From: Pardosa pseudoannulata
Taxonomy: Eukaryota > Arthropoda > Arachnida > Araneae > Lycosidae
Reading direction: 5' to 3'
Length of the DNA: 64,000 nucleotides
Assembly: GCA_032207245.1 (NCBI GenBank)
Contig: CM063504.1
Coordinates: 20,071,407-20,135,406 of the forward strand
The position numbers were made by a program, and so were the translations under genes. Shown here in pieces: positions 42,090 to 53,300 of the stretch (position 1 is its first letter; each line of letters starts with the position of its first letter). The notes beneath the pieces are model-generated. The model was not told where the DNA came from. It was given only the letters and a program-made list of their open reading frames with translations, and did no database searches.

Positions 42090-43812
42090 AAAGGCTGATT
42101 TTTAAGATCTTCATGTCTCTGCTACCACTTACATCAAATTTGATCTTGCTTGAGGCAGGCTCGAGTCCTTAATGAGCTGTTAAAGTAATAAGTAATAGTA
42201 GTAGCAGTCAATTCTACAATGTAATAGACTGTTAGTGGGAACGTTAGCAAATTGCATATATTTAATATGGACAAAATAACGAAAAGCAGATTACAGAAAA
42301 CAATACACAAGTTTTTCAAGAGTGTTTTTTGCTTGTAACATGGTACTGCAGATATAGGGTTGTGGTTCCCTATACCAATTAGTATTCTTTTTGAAGAAAG
42401 ACATGGTTAAATAAGGATTTTGCCCGGGGAACCCTGATCTATAATTGATATAATCAGTAAATATATTTTCAAACTAACATTTAAGAATTTTTTTTAAACA
42501 GGGTGAAGGCAGCTTGTAATTCAGTTCACTGGTCACTTTTTCCACTAGATATAGTCAAACAGAATACACTGAAATCAGAAAAATAAGCGTTTGTGTGAAA
42601 AAAATATCTTAGTCTCTTTACATTATTTGGGGGTTCAGTACTTTTATTGAGTGCAAAACATATATTATAAAAAAACTATTAAATTGATCATAATATTAAT
42701 TTATATGCAGTGAATTAAAACATAATTTATGTTCCGTATTGGATTATAAGATGTAGTTTTAATTCAAAATTACATTGAAATGTTGATTTAAAACTTTTTT
42801 TCCCTTGGCTGTTTTAAATGTTATACACTTTATTTGAAGAAATAATAATAATAAATAAATTTAACAGTTAAAATATTTATTTGTAAGTATTCTAAAATAT
42901 TCAGTCATTCAAACGTAACTTAATGTATTACTACAAACATATGCACATTTAAAACAGTCTAAAAGAAGAAATGAAACTTAATAATATTAATCTATACAAA
43001 ACAATATTTCGTTATTTTTATTCAATAGGATAGAGAGATTACCAGGGTTTATTTTATTTATCATTTAAGACTAGTTAGTATATATGGGTTAATTTTGCAT
43101 ACTAGATATAAACAAACACATCTTTCCGAGCAACTTAGAAACATATTAACAAATAAATTTTGTAGATACATAAGTTATCCTAAGCGCCAAAATAAAGATA
43201 CGTAGCAAGCTATAACAACCATACCCTACCAAAGGGTTGCCATTCGTGGTTCATTCCTGACCCATGTCGTCCTATATTGTAGAAGACTCGTACGGAGGTT
43301 CGAGTGCGCCGGATGTCCGAACTCAAGAACTGAAATATGTGATGTACATTGGTTGTTCATTTGTGATGGAGTTATGTAAATATCGAGTGTGTTAGGAATG
43401 ATAAATGTTTTTTTGTGATGTGTCCCCTGCCTGATCTCTTCAACCACACACACTCTTGCTCAAAACGTGAACAAACACAATAATTATGATAGACTTTAGT
43501 AGCTTTTTTTCAATATTGGAAAACTTTGAATATTCTATTTCATATCATAGCGTACTCAAACTTAAATTTATTATATTCAGAATAAAAGGTGCAGATTTAA
43601 TATACTGTTAATATATAATGTATAAAGAAAATTTGCTGAAATAAAAAGTTCCTCACGAATAAAACCATTTTTATTTAAAATATATTTTGAAAGTATAGAC
43701 AAAACAACAGCAATGGAATTTTCATATCTCCAATTTTCCTCTAGTGACTCATTTCCTAGACATTCTTTCTCTAATAATGTAAACAAAATTATCTACAGCT
43801 CATTTAGAATTT
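41380..43812. other. AT-rich spacer with a (TA)n tract
   Basis: A 65-bp (TA)n tract lies at 42022-42086. A minus frame at 43226-43453 includes HISVLEFGHPAHSNLRTSLL; I do not recognise it and it may be repeat-derived. I see nothing else. Confidence 0.5.
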
Positions 43813-44498
43813 CAAATTAGATAAGGTTCGATTGATTCACTATAGTGAATCAATCGAACCTTATCTAATTTGTAGTCTATATTAACATTTTAATCTAAGT
43901 TATAACTTAGATTAAAATGTTTATATAAAATATAATGGATAAATTTTTTCCTGGTTACTATTAAATTATGATTATTATCATGGTAGATCTATAGATCTGC
44001 CCTGTTTTATAGTTCTGATTTTATTATTAATTAGAATCCTTTATGGATTCTAATTCTTAATAATTATTGCTTATTATTAATGATAACAACATGAATAATT
44101 GCTTATTCATGTTGAGATTGTTTCCGTTGGGCGTACAGGTGTTACAGTTAATACCATTATTAATATATCTATTAAAGATATCAACAACGTTTATTGAAAT
44201 CATCATTATTATTAACACCCGGAATAAATAAGGGGTTATCATTGAACACACAGTAACAAGGGTGTTTTTATGCTATGATTATTGAGGTTTGTCCAAACAA
44301 GGAATTTATTTTTGACAATATTACAGGGATTATCAATTATTTTTAATGTAGATCCAGTTTTGTAGATTGAAGTTAAGTTAGAGAGTTTCCATGCTAAGAT
44401 TATTATGCGGATTTCCTTCAATGAAGGGTAGGTAAATTCTATTACCAGAATTTTTAGAAATATGAGTAGAGGTACCTCTACTCATTTGAACTATTCAA
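43813..44498. repeat. Cluster of perfect and near-perfect palindromes
   Basis: 43813-43872 is a perfect 60-bp palindrome with no spacer (centre CACTATAGTG). 43884-43921 is a perfect 38-bp palindrome (centre AGTTATAACT). 43982-44001 is a 20-bp palindrome with one mismatch (AGATCTATAGATCT core). 44029-44055 has 11-base arms and a 5-base loop. 44087-44114 has 12-base arms and a 4-base loop. 44415-44427 has 6-base arms and a 1-base loop. 44434-44453 has 7-base arms. 44462-44485 is a perfect 24-bp palindrome centred on GGTACC. The arm sequences are unrelated to one another, so this is a series of independent hairpins, not one repeat. Confidence 0.9.
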
Positions 44499-44506
44499 TG
44501 AGTTCT

Positions 44507-44567
44507 AAAACAGGTTAGGTTTGGTTTGGATTGCTACAGTCTACTTTTTGCAACACGAGGGTTAAAA
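44507..44567 (-). mobile_element. SINE-A 3' fragment, minus
   Basis: The plus strand reads GGTTTGGATTGCTACAGTCT, ACTTTTTGCAACACGAGGGT, the reverse complement of the SINE-A tail. The tRNA-like head is missing. It begins a few bases after the last palindrome of the hairpin cluster. Confidence 0.8.
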
Positions 44568-45523
44568 AACAGGTTAGAAGCCAGGATATCAAATTCAGAA
44601 TTATAGGTAAAGTTAATAATTAAATTTTTATAAACATTATTTTGAGGGAAGTTCTAGTTAGTATGCATAACATTTAATTAAGCATAAATAAAAGTATTAC
44701 TATTAAAAGCATTTAGAATATTTTCGAAGTAATAATTAACGCTATTGCAATTTTATCATAACTCGAGAGAAACAAACCGATCGCAAAGTTACCACTGAAT
44801 ACTACTCATAAATGAAGAATTTGTATTATTTTGAATAGTACTGAAGTGAGCAGTTTCATTTTCATTCAATATGTTTTGATTATTTACGTTCTAACGTTCC
44901 GAATTACGGTTTATGTTTTAGTCTATTAATTGTGTTTATGTAAGTTTACAATTATTCTTAAAACCTATTTCTATCCTTTTATTATTTGAAATATTTAATG
45001 TATTTTGAATCAAAATGGGATCCTTTTGAATTTTTTAAAAATGATTCCATCAATTTTTTTTCTCTTTTATTTTGGGCTTTTAATTTACTTTTTGAAATAA
45101 CTTTGAAATATTTTAAAGATAATATTCTTAATGTTTTTGAAGATCATACCTATATATATTTTTATGAAAATTATAGTTGAAATTATAAATGCGATACAAG
45201 GAAGGAATACAGAAGGGATCGTTAGAAATTTCAGTGAACTAGAATTGAATTTGCAATGTAAAATCAGTTTATACTGGAATTCTGTGTCAAGACCGTATTC
45301 AAATTTCTCAACTTTAATTATTTACGATCATAAAATATTTTAAACTTTGGATCATTTATTTTTTCATACAATTTGGTTTATACTATCAAGATATCCCCAG
45401 ATTGTTTCACGTAACATGCCACAATAAGTTTTCAAATCATTTTTTTTTTCTGTAGTGTACTAAAATAGAGTGTCAATATTTAATCACTGTAAGTAAAACA
45501 ATGTGATTGTTGGATTAGTTTAA

Positions 45524-45552
<29 letters not shown>
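44568..45552. other. AT-rich spacer
   Basis: No conserved frame or repeat recognised. A short TA tract (about 45525-45550) precedes the hAT element. Confidence 0.5.
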
Positions 45553-45555
<3 letters not shown>

Positions 45556-46163
45556 GCTTGCAATTCCGTCACTTTTCTCACCTTTAATCACTTTTTTTAC
45601 AATTGATCACTTTTTTAAGTAAACAGTCACTTTTTTCTTGGTGTATCACAGCAAAAGTCTAATGTTAAAAAAAATCATAATTAATAGCAAAATATTTAAA
45701 TAAAAGACCAAAATGGGATGCTCTAATCTTATTTTTTTAATTAAAATGTAATTAGTCATGGTTTCCAGAATTTAGTGATTTTAAAAAGTTGCAAAGAATT
45801 TCCTGAAATCTACATTTGTACTGAAATGTGCATTTAATACATTAAAGTAATTTACGTCAAAGCACACATTTCTATTTTTCTTTTTCTTCACAATTTTTGT
45901 TTAGATACTCTAATCTCGCTATGTACATACTTCAAAACATCATTAATATATGCAGAAAATTGTGATTATGAAATTAATGTATTGTATGTATTCAAATCTA
46001 ATTTATAGATTTTCTTAAATAAAAAGTAATGTTGAGTTGTGTTAAACAAAATTTTTAACCTATTTTGTATTTGACGCTAAAATCATGTTGTTTGATTTAG
46101 AGTTAAAATAAATAGAAAAATCTTAATAATATCATCTGTAATCAAGAGGAGAAAAAAATCGCG

Positions 46164-46211
<48 letters not shown>

Positions 46212-46295
46212 GTTTAGTTGCTTTTTAGTCACTTATTCTGTATTATTTCTCACTTTTCTCACCTTTTTGAAAGTACCTGAGCAGTTGCAAGCCTG
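45553..46295. mobile_element. Non-autonomous hAT-like element containing a T42 run
   Basis: The ends are CAGGCTTGCAA and TTGCAAGCCTG, perfect 11-bp inverted repeats. Flanks TATATACA and TATATATA match at 7 of 8, but they lie in a TA tract and are weak evidence. Inside, CACTTTTCTCACCTTT occurs near both ends in the same orientation. A 42-base T run lies at 46166-46207. No transposase. Confidence 0.75.
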
Positions 46296-47904
46296 TATAT
46301 ATAATGTTTGATTAGTTAGCAGTATGAAAAATTTTATTTTTAATTCAAGTTTTATATATTTAAATTATTTACCAAGGTGAAAATTTGCACTTTTATTTTC
46401 ACCCCATTAGAAGAAAAAGTGTCTGATTTGTAAATTGAATTTTCTTCTTCTTATTAGGATTTCATTAACATACGATTTAGAGGATGAAAGTAGTGTAAAA
46501 TTTGCTCTGATGCTTAATTTTTTTTCTTTGTAATGTAGTAAAGTTTAAAATTAATTTTATCAACCTTGGCAAGCTCAAATTTTACCCAATGAAAAAGCAA
46601 CTATCAAATGATCAATCTACACAGGTTTTAGTCTTCATACACAAAATGATTACTATTATTTTGGTTGCCATTAGTATCATTCTTGAATGATTTTACACAC
46701 CTAAAATAATGTATTTAAAGGTAACTTTTGTTACTGTTAAAGTGAAAAGTAATTTATAGTGTTAGATATTAGATGAATTTAGTATGGATAATAATATACT
46801 ATATTATAAAATTTAAGTAAATAAATGAGACTAATTTTTCATTTTGTTCACAGTCTGTTTATTTTCATGTTACTAGATAATTTTATATTTCAGAATAGGA
46901 TCCTAATTTAACAAAGCAGTTTCAAATTAGGTTTATAGTCATTGTAGATTATAATGATTTGGAATAACTTTTGTCCATTTCGCAATATTATAGAAGTAAT
47001 AATTTTTTCCTTAATCTTATATCATTTCATTTAATTTCAGTGCTCTCTTGGTATTGTCAAGTAATAATTACTCCATCAGCATTTTTTTTTCATGGATGCT
47101 AAGTAAGAATAATTTTTTTTAAAGTCCTGTGAGACAGCAATGCAAAGTTTTTATTATATTCCTATATTAATATTTTAAAAATTCTCCATTAGAATTTATG
47201 GTTTATGTATCTTGATATTTGCTCATTTAAAAGATAATTATGATTATCAATCTTCATAATTTGTATTACAATATTTCAACTCTATAAATGTATAAACTTA
47301 AAAATAGTTTATTAATTTAATAGATGAATTAATAATTTATTTAAGGCATTGTTTATAAGTTTCGGCTGACTGTTGGCTTGCATTTGGACTACAAATTGGC
47401 AGCATTTTTGAAAATTTCTCCCCCCTCCTTCCAGTTTCTCAAGAGGAAAAATTGTTTTGTCCTATTGTCACTCTCTGGGAGTGGAAGACGTTACAATGCA
47501 GGGTTGCTCTAAAACCAGTCTGAAAGTTGTTATTTGACATTTTTTGGGGTATTATTGGCACTTTGGCAAACAAGTTATTTTATACCCTTTGATAACTTTT
47601 CGAAAGGTACATAAACATTGTATTTCATAAAGCATTGTTACCATTAATAATATTAATATGAAATTATCGTAACAAAATGGGTTTAAAATTATTATTATTT
47701 CCTCCTTAGAATGTAAAGCATTTAAGAATTGTTCCTTAGTGGGAAATAAAGATGGGTGGAAAGCACATACAATTCATATACAATGCATTTCATACATACG
47801 TACACATGTGTATACAATAAAATGTAATTGTAGGTATATGTATTTGCAGTTGTATGTATATATTGTTTACTTTTAAGTGGGATTATTTTTTTTTTTTTAA
47901 TTTA
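46296..47904. other. AT-rich spacer
   Basis: I see no gene or repeat that I can name. The segment 47350-47600 is less AT-rich than its surroundings and could be an old repeat fragment. Confidence 0.4.
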
Positions 47905-47947
47905 TAAGTTCTCTCCAGAGAGAGAACTTAAGCTCTGAAAAGAGCTT
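47905..47947. repeat. Two adjacent hairpins
   Basis: 47905-47930: arms TAAGTTCTCTC and GAGAGAACTTA, 4-base loop. 47930-47947: arms AAGCTCT and AGAGCTT, loop GAAA, sharing one base with the first. They lie about 75 bp beyond the stop of the piggyBac pseudogene. Confidence 0.75.
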
Positions 47948-48022
47948 TTTTTGTTGGATTTTGTAGCCTCTCAGGATGCTTTGCGAAAATTCGGATCTTT
48001 TGACAAGAGCAGACACTAATTT

Positions 48023-49527
48023 TTATTTTAATCTTGCACGTTGTTTGAAACATTCTAATGTGTGATACTCGGCAATGCAATTTTTGTCAATGCAGAGCTC
48101 TACATCACATTTTATGCAAACAACAGATGAACGTTTCTGAAATCCATTTTTGTGACAAACAACACATCTTCTTCGGTTTTTTTCGTCCATTGGCCAGTCA
48201 CCCTCTAAAGAGGACTTATCAGGAGAATGAGAAATTTCATCTTCTTTAATAAGGCTATTTATCAAAGACAAACAAAATTCTCTCGTATTTTGACCAGATT
48301 TTGATAACAAATAGCAGTTTAATACTACAATATAAAAAAGATGAAAAAAAAGTTTTTTCGTCCACTTAGCAGTTCTTCTTTGAAAAGAATAACTGTTTGA
48401 CTTGCAGTCACTTAAGTCCACATAGCCCATATTTTCATTATAATCAACAATTATTTGAGGCTTACTGGCACCTTCAACAATAACTTGTTTTGCTGGATGG
48501 TGCATATTACTCAACATATACACATCGCGTTTATCTTTCCAGCGTAATGCTGACCTTGGAAATATTTTACTTTGATTTCACCTTTTTTAAATCTTGTCTT
48601 TGAAATATCTTTAATTCTTCGAAAGGGCCATAAACTTTATGGCCCTTTCCCTTCACACATTCTGTCATTTAATAAACAACATTGTATGAAGCAGAAATGT
48701 TATTATTTGAAAGTTTCTTATTTTTTTCCCAAATATACTCTTATGTCAAATGTATATCCGGTTTTATCGGCAATTTTATGCATTTTGATGCCATATTGTT
48801 TCTTTTTCTTTGGAATGTACTGCCAAAATGCTACTTGTCCTTTAAATTTTATAATTTCATACAGAGCTAACACATCTGTGGGTCAAAGTATGTCAAAATC
48901 AGGAGAATCTTTCTTTGGCTTTAAGTTATTATTTTCAAAGTGCAGAAGTTTTGGAATAGAAAAAAGCCTATCTCTAGGCATAATTTTTCCAAATATTGGT
49001 GTTTCCAAAAGTTCATTTTTGGTCCAATAGTCTTGAATTCTATCTTTTTCAATATGACCCATCAGTAAAATTATGCCAAGAAATTTCTTCAGTTCAATGT
49101 GAGTGAGTCTTATCCATTCGGGTTAATGTTTCCTTTTACCAGAATCATCTGGTCTTATTTCGAACACTTGTTCGGCATATCTGTTTGTTTCTATACATAT
49201 GAGTTCCAGGATTTCGATAGTAAATAAAACTTTAAAAAAGTCATATGGCGTTTGCCCGTCCAAGATTGCTTTCATTCCAGTATTTCCGGTGAAAGGCGTA
49301 ATATTTATAAAATCAGATTCTTCAACATCTTTCCATTCAAAGATGTTTGCATTATTTGATGGTTCATCATTTATAATTTTAGCACTGCTCTCATCAAAGT
49401 ATTCATTAAGTGCTACCACAATATCTTTTTTGCAATCAGAATCGCTATCAGCGTAATTTTCAGCATCAAAATCATTCATCAATTTTGCAATCTCACTTTG
49501 AGAAAGACCCTTAAATATTGGAGCCAT
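48023..49527 (-). pseudogene. piggyBac transposase pseudogene (PGBD-like)
   Basis: Minus-strand order: an acidic N-terminus (MAPIFKGLSQSEIAKLMNDF, 49527-49123); after a frame break a core with ELKKFLGIILLMG, QDYWTKNELLETPIFGK and MPRDRLFSIPKLLHF, ended by a stop; then FKGQVAFWQYIPKKKKQYGI and a GYTFDIRVYLGKK segment, ended by another stop; then the C-terminal frame (48523-48023) with NENMGYVDLSD, TKKLFFHLFYIVVLNCYLL and a Cys-rich zinc finger (CVVCHKNG, VVCIKCDVELC). The catalytic region is broken by several stops and frameshifts, so it is not a working enzyme. A 29-bp palindrome (48621-48649, 14-base arms around one C) lies in the reading-frame remnant. Domestication is unlikely given the breaks. 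Confidence 0.88.
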
Positions 49528-49779
49528 GATAAGATTAAATAAAAAAAATAGATGGGGAAGGAAAGAAACTTTGACTTGCTTCCAAACGAATTTGGTTCAA
49601 AAGAAAGAATGGATAGTTTCCTAACAACTTCTGGACATGGTCAAAAAAGCGCCCGTAGTTCCACATGTTGCCAAACAAAATAACATTCTTCCTTCCCAGT
49701 ACTGATGTACTCGGCAAAACTTCAACAATAGGGGGGACTGGCCAAATGTCAAGTTAGTAATGACCCCATCACTGCAAAA

Positions 49780-49880
49780 GGGGAGAAATATCTACGGTAC
49801 AACTGTTGTACCCTAGCCGACTTTTGGGTCTCTAAATATTTACGGTACAACTGCTGTACCAGCCAAAATCTAACAGTTAA
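49780..49880. repeat. Probable 5' terminus of the piggyBac element with paired palindromic motifs
   Basis: Upstream of the transposase start the sequence reaches TTAA at 49877-49880 through TTAACTGTTAGATTTTGGCT (minus). Two copies of a palindromic motif follow inwards: CGGTACAACTGTTGTACC (near 49795) and CGGTACAACTGCTGTACC (near 49842). Such paired subterminal motifs are plausible transposase-binding sites. No matching end was found on the other side of the pseudogene. Confidence 0.5.
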
Positions 49881-50367
49881 TAACATCATATTTAAGGAAA
49901 ACTTTATTGTGTAATCCTGTGGAATTGCTGCTATTTTTAGTTGATATGAAAGTTACTAAGTTTATCATATTTCGGTTTGGGAGTAATTTATAAATATAAT
50001 TTCTGTTATTACTGAATTGCATGATTTTTATTCATTTATTTATAGATTTTTTTTTATCCTTGAAAATATTTTCTAAAGTAAAGTTTTGAAGCATAAATTT
50101 ACATACAGAAAAATAATCATTGAGAAGGACTTAAATTTAAGGTAACCAGACTAAGTGTCCTGGCAATGAATAGAAAATAGTCACACAACTTTAACTTTTG
50201 TTTTATTTAATAATAACATTCTTTCAAAATTGTTAAAAGTTATTAAATATTTTTTTAAAAACTTATATTGTGCAGTTTTATAATATTATTAGGATATAGT
50301 AGAAATTAAAGTAATTATTTTCTACTTTATTTTGATATTCAGTAGGTAAGTGTGAAGATTTAACACA

Positions 50368-53300
50368 ATGAGTCAGGCACAAAGATCTGCAAACCATTTA
50401 AGCAAAACCGAGAAATCTGCTTTGAAGTATATAAAAGCTTTTATCGAGAAAGTGCCCCAAGTAATTGTTCAATCCCGATGTGGTGAAAAAAAGCCTTCTC
50501 ATATTAAATCATCATCATCAGAAGTGGTAAGTAATAAATTTTTAAAATTATTCAATGATACAATTTTATGTAATAGTCATACTTTGCAAGGTCATACTTT
50601 GCTATTGCTGAACGACGAATGGTTAGGGCACTGACCTTCGGATCCGGAGTTCGTGGGTTCGAATCCCACTAAGGCATGGATGTTCGTAGCCGTTCGGAAT
50701 CGGCTTTAAGCAGTAGGTCCCGGTCTCATTAGCCCTCGTGTTGCAAAAAAGTAGACCGTAGTGCTTCCAACCAACCAACCAACCATACTTTGCTATAATA
50801 CAAGGAGGCAGCTGTATCAGAAGGCACCATAAGGGGGTGACATAAGCAACAATGTCAAAACATGTTGGAGAAGAGGTGGGTTTCAAGAGTTGCATCATAT
50901 TTAGAAAATCTACCACATGGTCCTGGTCATATGTGCTTCAAATTAAAAAAAGATACAATAAACAAGATTAACAGAAGAAAAAGTTTTTCTGTATATGTAT
51001 ACATAATTTTTAATTATATACATTGACAGATCAAATTAAATAAAATCAAAGTATAACAACTATGGATCAAAGTAATCTAGCATATAATCAAAATTAACTA
51101 GAGCCTGAGAAAGAAACGAGCACATACATATCCTCACACATAAGAGCGCATAATCATCTATCACTATCTATCAAATCATCACATTAATCTCTATGCATAT
51201 GCGAACTGTTTATTTAATATTCAGTACACATCATTATTAATTTTTTAGGAGTGTGGAAAGAGGAATCATTGATATTAACAAATTAAGAACAATGCTTTTT
51301 TTAGATATCATTTAGAATTTTTAACAGTAGAATATTAGATTTTTAAAGTTTAAAAAGAACAAAAATATTTCCCTTGAGAATAGTAATTTCTACCGAGATT
51401 TTTTCTAATAATAGTAAACTTATTCTACTTGGATATTTATAATACTACACTTTTGTTTATATGCTAGAATGAATCAACATCTGTGCCTTTTTAAATAATT
51501 TTTATATCTAAGAAATGCATTGTACATTTTTTTACAATATAATTTGACATTGATTATACTTTTCATATTAAGTGGAACTAATTTTTAATATTCAATAAAA
51601 AAAATATATATCAAGTATAGTATATTACCTATTTACAAAACCTTTAATGTGCTAAAAGCCTTTATATAAAATACTAACAGAAATAGATCAGAATTTAAAT
51701 TGTTCAAATGAAAATGGAAAACCATTTTTTCAAAACTGCAAAAAGCCTCTTCATCAGTTTAGTGTCTTAAAAGATACAGTGTTGTACATATTGTGTATTG
51801 AATTTATATGGGTATGTTATTTCAGTTTTTCTTGTTTTTATGCATAAATTGTAATTATTATTGTTGAGTATTTTCATGTATTTGTAGTATGGACTGCAGT
51901 TAGTTTTATAGCATGTTTTAAATCTCTGTTCATGATATTTTGAGTGTTTAATTTTTTATTTCTTTAGTTTGAAATAGGTATTGAGAATAATCCAGATATT
52001 CAAGACAAAACTGCCACAGCTTGTGGAAATCTTGACTTGTTGCAGCCATTTACACTTTGTGTTGAAATTTTATTGAAAACAGCAGAGGGGGATACGTTGG
52101 TACTTGAAACATGGTGTTTACAGTGTGAACCATCAGAAAAATATTTTCAACAAAATCACAGAATGTTTGCTGATTCTGAAACAATTTTTAGACATTTCAT
52201 GCTGCTCTTAAAGTCAACCATTGCTATAACACGTGTCATCCCAGCTTTCAAGCTCTCATTCCGTCAAAGTGCTGATACACATGTAATGTTATACAGGATT
52301 TATGTTGGTGATCCACAGGTACATTTCTCTATATTACTAATTGAAAAATCCATTATATTACTAATACTTTCTTCTCTATATACCAATTGCACCAATATTT
52401 TAGGCTGTAAATACAGTCTAAAATACTGGCTCATAAATCAAAAAATAATGAATGGAGTAAATCCTGCTTAAATCATAAAAATAGACAATTAGATATAAAT
52501 CATAATAAAATTCTATATGGAAGTTTATAATTTAAAATGTAGCATAACTAAGAAAAATAACCACTTTTTTAAGGTCTACTAGAAACCATAAATTTTAAAT
52601 TCTTCCAAAGAAACTATGATTCAAAGAAGAATGCACAAAAAATTTATACAAAGTACTAAATATTAAAATATTATCAGTTTTTCCAGTAGCAAGGAACAGC
52701 ATCCTACGCAACCAAGTGCATACAGTAACATAGTATGTAAAAAAGGCCAAAGTCAAGATAATTGGTTTCTTGGAGTACATGGCAACAAGATAACTGCACT
52801 GTCTAAACCTTCTAATGTATGAAGAGTGAAAACAATTTAGATAGCTTTAGAAAGAGATTGCCAAATAAAAATTCTAAGTTATTTTATTATTAATCTTTTC
52901 ACTGTCAAACTCATACATATGTAGATTCCATCATTGTCACTCTTGTTGATAAAAGCATAGGTGTGCAGTTCTAAAATTGTGATTCTGTATTGCAGCAAAC
53001 TACAATTTTCCCTTTGTGCTAGGACTTTCGTTATTATGTGATCAGTTTTTCATAGGATGTAATCTAGTGTTTAGTGGGATTATAAAAACAAGGTCAAGGA
53101 CATTTTTTTTTTTGTCTCAGTGACATTCAGGGCATTATAAGTCTCTTATAAGCTAATAATACTTTTAGGCATTTAAATACATTTATTTATTATTTCTGCT
53201 GTTTGAAATGTATGAGTTCAGTAATAGATCAACAAAAACTATAATCACATTTCTTTTGTCACAGTAATCATTTTATTTGATAACATATTATTTCAATGAA

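Noticed and set aside
44057..44421. Minus-strand open frames in the hairpin cluster
   Set aside because: They have low-complexity, Asn/Ile-rich translations, no recognised domain, and are interrupted by palindromes.
48023..49527. Domesticated piggyBac gene
   Set aside because: Several stops and frame changes interrupt the catalytic core; no intron structure restores one frame.
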